From positions 558,001 through 622,000 of the forward strand of contig JAWWNJ010000108.1 of NCBI GenBank assembly GCA_037176885.1: a stretch of DNA of 64,000 bases, read 5' to 3'. This document shows positions 46,269-55,260 of this stretch, in pieces. How positions within the stretch are numbered: position 1 is the stretch's first letter; the number at the start of each line of letters is the position of its first letter. A model generated the notes under the pieces. That model did no database searches. It was not told the DNA's origin and saw only the letters and a list, made by a program, of their open reading frames with translations. Source of the DNA: Favolaschia claudopus. Taxonomy: Eukaryota; Basidiomycota; Agaricomycetes; Agaricales; Mycenaceae. The translations under genes and the position numbers were made by a program.

Positions 46269-47488
46269 TAAGTCCTCGAAGTTTGACGAAAACCCTGCTT
46301 TGATTCTGGGTCAGCAGTCTTTTCTGGACGCTCATCTTCCTCTTCAACCGTTACAGTGGGCTTCCGCGATTGCTCTGTCTCCTTTCCTCTTTGGATAGTT
46401 GTCAGGGTGCAACGCTTGCCTGTGTTAGGGTCTCTGATAGTGATGGTTTGGGTCTCGTCTCGACTGTTATTGACTTGGCATTCGGTTAATACCTCAAATG
46501 GTCGACCTAGTAGCACCTTATATGCTGGTCCTTTAATAATATGGACCTGCAGGTACACCGTTATGTCCCCAAATTTGAAAGGTACGTTCCTTGCCAAGCC
46601 AACGGCTCTTTCCATTGTACTATTGGCGCTCTGCATCCATACTCTTACGTCAGGGTCCCAGCTAAGCTTCAGCTGAACCGCTTGCTCAAGAGACATGGAC
46701 ACAATTTGTGAGCCAGAGTCTAATACACACTCTACCCGTCCTTGCTTATTTATGGACGGAAATAGTACTCGTAGATTAGCCGAGTCTCTTCCCACGGTTG
46801 AATTTCTCGGATCCATATATACCTGTTTAGGTTTTTCATCAGGACTCAGGGATTCTAAGTACTGAACAAATGGATCCGGAATTGACACCGCTCCTTCCGG
46901 TAATTCGTCTGTTTCAATCGTATTGACGTAAACAGAGGAGATTTTTGGAAGTTCATCCAAGTTGAGTGCGTCATACTCCAGATTTTCCTCTTCCTCTTCT
47001 GGGAAGGGTAGGTCTAGTTCTTCTTCGAACATAACCTGCTTAGCTCCTGGAGCTTTCACTATCCTTCTTATCTTTGTGAAGTCACGTTTAAGTGTTTCTC
47101 TGACTTCTGGGGATACTCCAACCAAGTCCTTAACACCCAAAGTGACTTCCGAGTTTAGAACAGCATCCGCGATTGCTCTTCCCAGTCCATCTTTCTGTAC
47201 TGGAGCTTTCAGCTGGTATGCCCTCTCGTCTGCTTCTTTATTCTCTTTCACCTCATCAACATTTTGGTCTCTCTGCCGGTTTATTACTGGCTTCACCTGT
47301 CTATATGGAAGTTCAACACCAATCGCGATTTCTCGTCTTGGCCGTGGCTCTCCCTTTTCCAAGGCCTGAGACTTTTCTACATCGTCGGCAGCTCTTGCCC
47401 TCCCATCTCTACTATTGTCTGCGGCACTTTTATCGGTACGGTCCTCAGGAGGCTTTTCTAATTGTTTGGTCCGCGAGATTGCCTCCAT
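46268..47488 (-). CDS. Retroviral-type aspartic protease ORF (406 aa)
   Basis: ATG 47488 lies 11 bases after the gag stop, in another frame. The catalytic DSG is in ECVLDSGSQIVSMS near residue 260, and the second signature is VLLGRPF near 340. The first 240 residues are charged and low-complexity, so the protease domain is C-terminal. It would process Gag and Pol. The stop overlaps the pol start as TAATG. Confidence 0.9.
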   Translation of the reverse strand: MEAISRTKQLEKPPEDRTDKSAADNSRDGRARAADDVEKSQALEKGEPRPRREIAIGVELPYRQVKPVINRQRDQNVDEVKENKEADERAYQLKAPVQKDGLGRAIADAVLNSEVTLGVKDLVGVSPEVRETLKRDFTKIRRIVKAPGAKQVMFEEELDLPFPEEEEENLEYDALNLDELPKISSVYVNTIETDELPEGAVSIPDPFVQYLESLSPDEKPKQVYMDPRNSTVGRDSANLRVLFPSINKQGRVECVLDSGSQIVSMSLEQAVQLKLSWDPDVRVWMQSANSTMERAVGLARNVPFKFGDITVYLQVHIIKGPAYKVLLGRPFEVLTECQVNNSRDETQTITIRDPNTGKRCTLTTIQRGKETEQSRKPTVTVEEEDERPEKTADPESKQGFRQTSRT

Positions 47489-47499
47489 CCCTGAACCCT

Positions 47500-49416
47500 T
47501 TAGAAATTTGAAGGCGAACCTCCACCTTGTCTAGACACATTCCTAGTAACCGCGAACTGCTCTTGTGGCTGAGCATCCACAGCACTCAGTCCTTTTAACA
47601 GTAACGCATGTAAGGCGTTAGTTAAATCGGCTGGGCCAGCGGCTGGTTGAGCAGCCGCGATTGGTTGCATCTGTGCCATAAAAGTGGGTTGAACCACTTG
47701 GTTAGCCTGATGAGTTTGCTGGATCTGATTATACTGCTCAGCTCTTCTGAGCCGTACTTTCAGAGTCTTTATCTCATCAGCTTGAAGCTCAGGGTCATAA
47801 TGACTCCCTTCTCCTTCGCCGTTATAGTAGGAGTCTACTACATTCCAGTTTTGGCTAGTAGACTTACTCTTCCAGTAGTTCTCCACTCGAACTCTCTGGC
47901 TACCGGTTCCGGAAGGAATCCAGTTCCCATCTCCTAGCTTATGCTTCCCATTTTCAACTACTAAGTGTCCCTTTTGGATGTGTTCATCCTTATACGGACA
48001 TTCGCGAGAGTAATGCCCTGCTTCTTCGCAGTAAAAACATTCTCTGTCGTTTTCGCGGAAGCTCCGCCTCTCATTTCTTTCTGGTCCACCAGCCTTCTGA
48101 CTAGGGCCCTGAGAATTGTAGGCGAAACTGGAACGGTTGTAATCCCTGTTTCCACCAAAATGAGGCGGAGGGTCCTTTGTGAGTTGTTGCATCGACTTAA
48201 GCAACTCGTTATGCCTTTCGTCGTACGTCTTTTGAGTTAGAGAGTACTGGTCCCTCAGCTGGGCTATAGCACCTTCTATGATCTCAAATTTCTCATCCAG
48301 TGGCTCGCTCTTCACAACGGTGTTAGGAGGAACAAGATGTACCCCAGGAGTAACCCTAGTTTCCTGCTCAATCGTCACACTTGGTGCTTCATGTTGGCTT
48401 GCGGCCAACGTTTCCGCCAATTGGATAAGATCCTCCAACTCTATTGGATCTTCTTTCCTTGCGTCTGGCTTAGCTGCTTCCGCGCCAGCTACTGCTGCTG
48501 CGGGTTTCTTTGCCAGATTCGGAAATTGTGCTTTCATTAATACCGGATTCGCGATTGCTACTTCTAGTATATTTTTGAAAGCAATTTCCAGGGTGTCAAG
48601 ATACTGCTTGCAAGCAACTTGGTTGGTTAACAACGCCGGTGCTTTATACAACTTTTTGACCTCTGTGAGATACTCTAAGTTGAACCGTCGGAGTTTCCCT
48701 TCCTCGTATACCGTAATTCCTTTATTACGCTTGCAGAGTCTCTTAAGATTTTCAACGGTTCCTGCTCGGTCCGTCTTAATCTCAGGATAACTCTTGTACA
48801 CTTCAGCCAAAAAGTCATCGTATGACCCAGCTAGGTATGTTGCAAGAGATCTCCATTGCTCCTTCTTCTTGGCACTGAGATAATTTGTCAGATGGACCTT
48901 CCGCGTTTGGTCATCTGTTATTCCAGCCAACTCTAGGATTTGATCTACGTGATCTATGAAGGTTTTTAAATCCTCATAGTCTTCAGTCGTGAACTTAGGC
49001 GCGTTAGAGTCCCATGCATATGGAACTTTGAAACTAGCGACCTTAGGTCCTTGATTTTGGTTTTGGTTCTGATCTGCCATCGTACTAGTCGACGGTTGAG
49101 ATGGTAAGGTTTGTGAGGAGGTAGGAGAAGTAGGAGAAGGGGTTTTATCCTCTTCTTCTTCTTCTGATAAGGTTTGCGAAGCCGTCTGTCTTTCCGCGAT
49201 AGCTTTCTGCTTCGACTTAAATGCTGTAACCCTGGCTTTTGTTCTAGCCTTGGACTGAGCTCTGCCGGCTTCAGTTGCACTACTCCTTTTCTTTTTAGGA
49301 AGAGGAGATAGATCAGCTGGTGTTTTCAACCGACTAGACCTCCGCACTCTGGGTCTTTCAAACGAAGTGGAAGCAAGTTCACCGTCCGCAGATATTTCTT
49401 CTGACTCTGGTTGCAC
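47500..49416 (-). CDS. gag: gag: capsid/nucleocapsid polyprotein
   Basis: The open frame runs from about 49425 to the stop at 47500. Its first ATG is only at 49080 (ADQNQNQNQ follows), yet the 110 codons before it look coding (basic RRSSRLKTP, PKKKRSS, then Ser/Glu-rich). A TTGACTTAG acceptor lies at the open frame's edge, so an upstream exon may supply the start. The capsid region (YEDLKTFIDHVDQILELAG, YLSAKKKEQWRSLATYL) is Ty3-like, and a CCHC knuckle CFYCEEAGHYSREC sits near residue 462 counted from 49416. Forms the virus-like particle. Confidence 0.9.
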   Translation of the reverse strand: MQPESEEISADGELASTSFERPRVRRSSRLKTPADLSPLPKKKRSSATEAGRAQSKARTKARVTAFKSKQKAIAERQTASQTLSEEEEEDKTPSPTSPTSSQTLPSQPSTSTMADQNQNQNQGPKVASFKVPYAWDSNAPKFTTEDYEDLKTFIDHVDQILELAGITDDQTRKVHLTNYLSAKKKEQWRSLATYLAGSYDDFLAEVYKSYPEIKTDRAGTVENLKRLCKRNKGITVYEEGKLRRFNLEYLTEVKKLYKAPALLTNQVACKQYLDTLEIAFKNILEVAIANPVLMKAQFPNLAKKPAAAVAGAEAAKPDARKEDPIELEDLIQLAETLAASQHEAPSVTIEQETRVTPGVHLVPPNTVVKSEPLDEKFEIIEGAIAQLRDQYSLTQKTYDERHNELLKSMQQLTKDPPPHFGGNRDYNRSSFAYNSQGPSQKAGGPERNERRSFRENDRECFYCEEAGHYSRECPYKDEHIQKGHLVVENGKHKLGDGNWIPSGTGSQRVRVENYWKSKSTSQNWNVVDSYYNGEGEGSHYDPELQADEIKTLKVRLRRAEQYNQIQQTHQANQVVQPTFMAQMQPIAAAQPAAGPADLTNALHALLLKGLSAVDAQPQEQFAVTRNVSRQGGGSPSNF

Positions 49417-49592
49417 CGAAATGTTGAACTAAGTCAACGGTGCTTTTGGGTTTTAACGAATTTCGTTCTTCCTGGAGTAATTCCAAGGTATAATCCTGTT
49501 ATAGGAAGTGTAGAAAGACCAGTTTTAGAACTAAGCAGTTCCAACGATAGTACGAAGTTTTCTACTTTGAACTAGTAACTGGTTGAATGAAC
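49417..49592 (-). other. Element leader between gag and primer-binding site
   Basis: Untranslated leader with no ATG in the gag frame. It ends toward gag in TTGACTTAG, a possible splice acceptor. Confidence 0.45.
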
Positions 49593-49610
49593 CCCTCGCG
49601 GTGGGCTCCA
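49593..49610 (-). other. Primer-binding site
   Basis: Two bases inside the 5' LTR the minus strand reads TGGAGCCCACCGCGAGGG, the complement of a tRNA 3' end (...GGGCTCCA). The tRNA isotype is not assigned. Confidence 0.75.
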
Positions 49611-49612
49611 GA

Positions 49613-50975
49613 TGAAACGCTGACTATGGGGCTACGGTGGAAATAAACCAAGAAAATGCGCAGAATCTAATCCACACAAAATCCTAATATAAATCCTAAC
49701 CACTTCTAATCGACGTGCGAGGTTCGGGGTTCCAGTCCAGTATAGACTGTTGCAATTCAACCAATACTATCTTCAAAATATACTAGTTCGAGGCTTTCGC
49801 GATAGCTCGTTCTGACCGTTCTTATACTAACTATCCTAGTCTTGACACAGAAAGGTGCGTTCAGACAGGTAATTGAGATGTTACTCTTTGGTAGAGGTTT
49901 AGAGGTTTAAGTTGTGTGTGCTCGTTCGCAAAATGAGTTTCCGCGGAAAGTATGTTTGAACTGATTCCGTTCTCTCAAAAGGTCCGTGTCAGGCTCTTAT
50001 AATTCCACGCGTTGGTACTGATTCTCAATAATATGTTCACGCGTATAATTCAAGATATGATCCAACAGACAGTATATTGCAACGAAAACAAACAAAAGAA
50101 ACAAATAAGCTTCTGGAGTTTATCTCGAATGAAGTCCAACGTCTAGTTATTCACGAAGCCAACACTGGCTTGACGCTCACAACGAGAGGGGGGAATCCAC
50201 TAGAGCTCCAGTACATGATACAATGCTTTATATACATTCACAGCAATAAATATGAGACGATAAACAAACAATCTTATGGGTATAATATTGGTATCTCCGG
50301 ACCCTCTTGGTCCAGACCTCATTCAGTTTTACTTGTTAAAGGCTTTCCTCCGGTACTGGTGAGGGATTTACGCCTTTACCTCCGGCGCCCACTAGATACC
50401 ATTGTTCTACCTCCGGCACCCTCTTGGATACCATTGTTCTCCTGGCTTGGCCAGCGTAGATCTTCCCCGTTTGTACTGATATCTCCGGTCATGAATCAAT
50501 AGCCCTCTTGCTATCCAATCGATGATCTACTTGCTCCAAATAGCACTGCGTGAATAAGGAATATTCTTCCTACAGGTCGCCAACGTTCCTGAGTTATAGT
50601 CCTGTCTTAGACCTTTCCGCGGAAGCCTCCTGCTCCTGGTAACACCTCTCGAGTTCCAACGAGTCCCAAATGGAATGTCCTTTAATGTACGCCTTTGTTC
50701 CTGGAGCACTAGGTAGCTCCCAATCCTATTCCGGATGGTAAGAGACCTATCGCGGAAGCTCATGTCCGACTTATTGTAACTCTGACACTTTGCAGTGCCA
50801 TCGTAAACGAACCCCAGAGCTCCCACCTGTGTATTCTCCTTTGACTGACCGCCCAGGCAGACCCCAGTCCTTATTGAGACCCATTCGCTGAGTATTGTAG
50901 TACTTTATTAATAGTACCGTTGTAACTAGCCTTAAAATGAATAAATTCAGGCGTAGCCCAATACCAGGTCTGTCA
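49613..50975 (-). repeat. 5' LTR (right copy)
   Basis: Partner of 33575-34938. It differs by one G in the run near 50190. Ends TG...CA. In element orientation this LTR drives gag-pol. Confidence 0.95.
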
Positions 50976-50979
50976 CCGC
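50976..50979. other. Target-site duplication, right copy (CCGC)
   Basis: Directly follows the LTR. Together with the left copy it rebuilds the empty site ...CTCCTCCCGCGGAACA.... Confidence 0.8.
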
Positions 50980-51959
50980 GGAACATATTCCTCTGCCGCC
51001 AATTCTTGGTTCCATTTTACCAGCATTCACGGATTCGATATTGCACCCACACCAGACTCCCTCAGCCTCTACGTTGTTTTTATGTGTCATGACATCGAGC
51101 CCCGCTCTGTCAGTAGCTATCTTTCAGGTATCGTAAACGAACTCGAGCCATTTTTCCCTGATGCACGAGACAACCGCAAGCACATGCTTGCTCCTCTCCA
51201 CCATCCACGGTCGTAAGCGAGAGTCGAAGCGCGGTGAGCAAGTTTTTCCTCCTTAATCTACGCTCCTCTCTACCCCACGGGTCGTAAATGAGAGTCGAAG
51301 CCTCTCGCGTCTCTCTTCGATGCACTGCGCCGCTCGCGCGTATTCCGATTTACCACAATTGCTGACATCAATATTCCAGTGCTATTGCAAATTTACGGCC
51401 CCTGGCGGGCGGTGAGATTCCCACCCTTCTTCTCACCGCCGCCAGGTTCGGATCCATATTTTCTTACTCTGTGTCTTATGAAATGACCGGCCCTGCCGGT
51501 TTACGACCTTGCTTTAACTGATGACAGTCTACTTTTACCATTGTTTCTCATTCATTTAAATTCAACTCATATGCTATTGTTTGACCGGACTGTAGGGAGG
51601 TGGTTAGTGCATAAAAAGAACAGAAACAAGCTTCCTGAGTTGTGCAGAGTGAAACTTCACCTCCGCTCCCAGTCGGATCACATGGGTGGAATTTAGGCAA
51701 ACCCATTTTATAGCCGTTGACCCCCCAGGTTAAGAAAGCGGTTTAGCTTATTTGGAAGGATCACTACTGTTACCAATGTTTGTCACCAAATGTTGTGGGC
51801 TTGACTCCCTATGTGCGACCTTTTTTGACGCATCCCTCGTTGTTACGACTCGCCCGCGCCTCCCCAGTCTGACATTGCCAAATAGGGAAATACCTGCCAA
51901 ATGTAGTAATGGGCGGGAGGCCTAGTGGGGGATGTATTGCATAGGTTGGGATGCTTCAT
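50980..51959. other. Intergenic, no gene seen
   Basis: Old flank of the retroelement. Short imperfect repeats (CGTAAACGAACTCGAG, CGTAAGCGAGAGTCGAAG, CGTAAATGAGAGTCGAAG, 51130-51310) recur, but there is no coding sequence I can support. Confidence 0.5.
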
Positions 51960-52062
51960 TGTGGATGCTTTCGCTGATTGGTATGCGGTATGTTTGTCTT
52001 GAATTGGTTGCTGTGCAGATGCTCCGGGTTCGAACCCACCGGGACCTTTTTGCCTTTTCATA
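51960..52062 (+). other. tRNA-like remnant with B box
   Basis: GGGTTCGAACCC with flanking CCGG bases and a T5 run just after resembles a pol III B box and terminator. GATTGGTATGCGG upstream is D-arm-like. No acceptor stem pairs, so it is at most a decayed tRNA or SINE. Confidence 0.25.
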
Positions 52063-52401
52063 TTGACACCCTCAAACTGTTCAAGTTTTTCTTTTTTGGT
52101 ACACCGTACTTTTCCCTGGCGAGTCCCTTTTTTCCAATGCTCACACAAAGGGGCATTGATACGGTCATAGCAACAGAGGCGGTAGAAGCGGATGTAATCC
52201 ATGCTGAGGGCGAGTCAGTTTGCTTTCCTTTGACCGCCCGCTCATTGCAAGAAGCAACGAGAGAGACAGAAGCGTCCACTCACGACTTGTAACCTGCCTT
52301 CCTGATCTCTTCGGACCTCCCACCACCGTTGACGGTGCAATACTGGGCCGTCATGATGATCTCAAAAAGAACCTTCGTCTTTGACGTCGCCAGCGAATCC
52401 A

Positions 52402-55260
52402 GGAATCTCAGGGATGGTGCCAATGACCTGTAGAATATGAGCATGTTGCAATACATCTGAGTGACAGCAATCCGGACGACGGCTGTAGGTCTGGAAGAGA
52501 GAGCGCGTCGTCTTGCATTGCTGGAAACGCACCGCGGGTCGGACGAATGCGAGCGCGGCACGTCGCGCGCTTGTTTGCGAGTTTCGAATGGAGTCGACGG
52601 GGTGGAGTGGAGATGTCGGGAGTAAAAGGGAAATGAAAGTGGGAAGTGGCGGTGGTCGAACGGATCGCATGCAACAATTTGTCGGCATTGGGTTGGAGCG
52701 GGGACGACGGTGACGTGGCGCTGGTGGACGAAATGCCGGATGCGGAGCGAGGAAGAGGTTGGCTTGGTGAGACTGTGAAAAAGTCAGAATGAGTGAGAGC
52801 AAACGAAAGGAAAGAGCACGACGCACCTTGAATGCCCTTCAACTTCAAGTCGGTACAGTGGAGCGGCGGCGGTGGTATAGGTTGAGGTGGGGACGAGATA
52901 GTCTAGAGGGGGACATGTGTGTCGTTAGCAAGGCGAGGGAGGAGAGGGAATGGACGGACGCACCTTGATCCGTATGTATTTCTATCTGCGTGTAAATATC
53001 CGTCAGCGCCGCTTTGCAAGGCGAGCGGCGGTGGCGTAGGCAGCCGGAGCTGGAGGTCAGTGAGATGGTAGTGCAAGGAAAGGCGGAGCATGCTGCGAAG
53101 GGCAGGAGACGAGTCGGCGGTGGAAGAAGGTGTTGTGACGCGGCTGAAAGAGGATGACCTCCAAAGCGTCATCGAGCATGTTCTTGCCTGCGTTGCGGAC
53201 TTCGTCGTAGAGCTGTTCCGCGCCGTCGTAGATCATGCCGCTGGGTGGGTTGTCAGCGGGAGAAAGCAGGAGATGGAAGGTCGAGACTCACATAGCAGAA
53301 CCAGCAAGTGCATCATGGACTGGCCAGAGCGCATTAGGCGATGTCAAGGCGGATGCACAAGTGGGTACACACATTGATTCCGCCATACCTTCTCTCAGAC
53401 GTCGTCCAGAGGTTTCTTGTAGACATACTTGTTCTTGCCTGTGAGGGATGTGAGCGTTGTGACATGCTAGGGTTTCCGAAGTGAGGGATACAGATAACAA
53501 GGAACATATATATAAAGCAAACTTACTGTGACATCTCTTACAAGATCTTGGTGTGTTTGTTTCCTTTCTTGATCGAGCCGTGAGAGGTGTACCTGCCGCG
53601 ATCGAACTCGAAGTACGGCTGGCTCTTCCAGCTGGGCAATCCAGCCCCGTCTCCGGACTGATAGTCGAAGAATTGGTCCATGGAGCGTCCCATTTGGAAA
53701 GGCGGCAGCTCGCGTTGGGTGTTAGTCACGGCGCGGAGGCGGCGGAGCTGCAGTGCATCGGTGTAAGCGCGTCAAGGCAGCAAAAGGGGCTTCAGAAAGC
53801 GGGTCAAAGGACAAAGAGAGGTAGAGATGGGGAAGCCAATGCAGGTGCGAATGGAGACGGAGAAGAAGCATGAAAGAGAAAGGAAAAGGCACATTCTCCA
53901 ACATTTTTGGCAACAGCCCTCCTCTACTGTCACGGTTTCCAAACACAGGCAGCAACGTATCCGACGACTCCGAATTCTGCGCAATAACTAAAACGAAGCA
54001 CTCACCAGCTCCCCTCATTAACTGCAGCAACGCCCTCGTCAACCCAAACGAATCCGACCACCACACTGTCTCACATCGCACTCCAAACCTACTATCAAGG
54101 CCGCACTCTCCCAATGGCATCTTCGTGTCACGCTCGGCCCACGCGCTTCCAATCGGATGTAGTCTCTTTGCAGCGACTTGCGTGAAGATGTGTTTGAAGA
54201 GCGAGGGGTATTGCTATGGCAGAAAGGTGAGATTAAGAAGCATGGGATGAAGAGCGAAACGACGAACCTCCTCTTATTCTCTGCGTCTAGCCACACGCAA
54301 ATCGATGCTCCTCATACCTCTCCATCAAATCCACCTGCGTCACCAAGCTCCGCGCCGTCTTTTGCTATGTCACTGAATAAGGCCAAAGCCAGCCTGAGGC
54401 CTTGTCGATGCGGCAGCTTGGTTTTCGTCAGCATTGGTACGCGCAAAAGAAGGGCAAGACGCACTTCCTGATCATGCGGACCAAGCTACTTGTCGCCTTC
54501 ATCCTCCGCGCCATCGTACACGCCCGCCCCGCCGTCGACCGCATCCCAATCTTTGTCCTGTGTTGCAAATACGACGTTAGTAACTGATCCGTGTCCCCAA
54601 GAGAAATGAAGCCACTCACAAAAACCCTTGCGCGACCTCGCCGGCTTGATGCTGCTCCGCACGAGAGACGCCAATGTGGGGAGTAGAACGACTGGTAATA
54701 TAGCAATGTAAGCATGCATAAATGGGTGCTATGTGCAAAGAAAAGGACGGCAGGAAGACGAGGTGACCATCAGAGGTTATGATATACAGGAAAATCCGAA
54801 ATGGTTATAGTTCCACTCGTAGCAAGTTGCAACACGTACCTCTTCACTCTTGTAATTCTTCCGATCTCGACATCCGCATCCGTATACCGAAATCTTTTGT
54901 TGTCTTGGTCAATTCGAAAGCCGGGCAAAACGCCGCCGATGTGGATTCCGTGCCACCTCCGCCTTGGTGAGAAGAAAGTCTTTTTGGCCTTTGAGGTCCT
55001 AGCAGTGCAAAACGGTAGGTGAATGATGATGAAGGATAAGGGTCCAGCAAATTGTCGCCGTCGAAGTTGGTGGAGATGAGAGCGTCTAGGACGTTGATGC
55101 GTCCAAGACCGCAGGCGGCCAAGCAGCGTTGGTGTTGTCCATCGTTGGCGCAGCAAACCACAGCAGTGGAGGGGCGGGACGGACCGTCACGGTGGTTGGG
55201 AGCGTGCACCTGTGAGGAAGTAGTGATGTGGCTGTGTATGACACTCACTTCAATCCCGGG
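52402..55260 (-). pseudogene. Decayed minus-strand gene(s)
   Basis: Several protein-like stretches follow one another on the minus strand. They include INVLDALISTNFDGDNLLDP (near 55.07 kb), FRIDQDNKRFRYTDADVEIG (54.87 kb), GLDSRFGVRCETVWWSDSFG (54.06 kb), YDGAEQLYDEVRNAGKNMLD (53.20 kb) and ALQSGADGYLHADRNTYGSR (53.0 kb). Splice sites exist between some, but frames break repeatedly. I read one long multi-exon gene, or two, in decay. Family not recognised. A related block lies at 60.2-61.0 kb. Confidence 0.4.

Larger units (their letters stand above)
33901..50624. promoter_or_regulatory. Dispersed palindrome TTCCGCGGAA (Zn2Cys6/PDRE-like sites)
   Basis: Perfect copies start at 33901, 34578, 35766, 36988, 37512, 38653, 41851, 42261, 43872, 45810, 49939 and 50615. 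One-off variants that keep TCCGCGGA lie at 39537, 40611 and 41231. Many half-forms such as TTCCGCGATTGCT (41527, 46362) and TTTCGCGATAGCT fill the gaps. Sites lie in LTRs, introns and exons on both strands. The core TCCGCGGA equals the pleiotropic drug response element bound by yeast Pdr1/Pdr3, Zn2Cys6 proteins. The binding factor here is inferred to be an element-encoded one. Confidence 0.75.
33575..50975 (-). mobile_element. Intact 17.4-kb Ty3/gypsy LTR retrotransposon with antisense spliced cargo genes
   Basis: Two long terminal repeats (1364 and 1363 bp) begin TG and end CA, and are bracketed by CCGC. Read on the minus strand, the order is 5' LTR, primer-binding site, gag, protease, pol (RT, RNase H, integrase), then a 7-kb region and the polypurine tract before the 3' LTR. 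RT before integrase fixes Ty3/gypsy. By eye the LTRs differ only in a run of seven against six G, so insertion is recent. Fungal Ty3 elements are usually 5-8 kb; the excess is three intron-containing genes on the plus strand (35403-42000). All catalytic residues I checked are present, so it looks autonomous. Confidence 0.95.
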
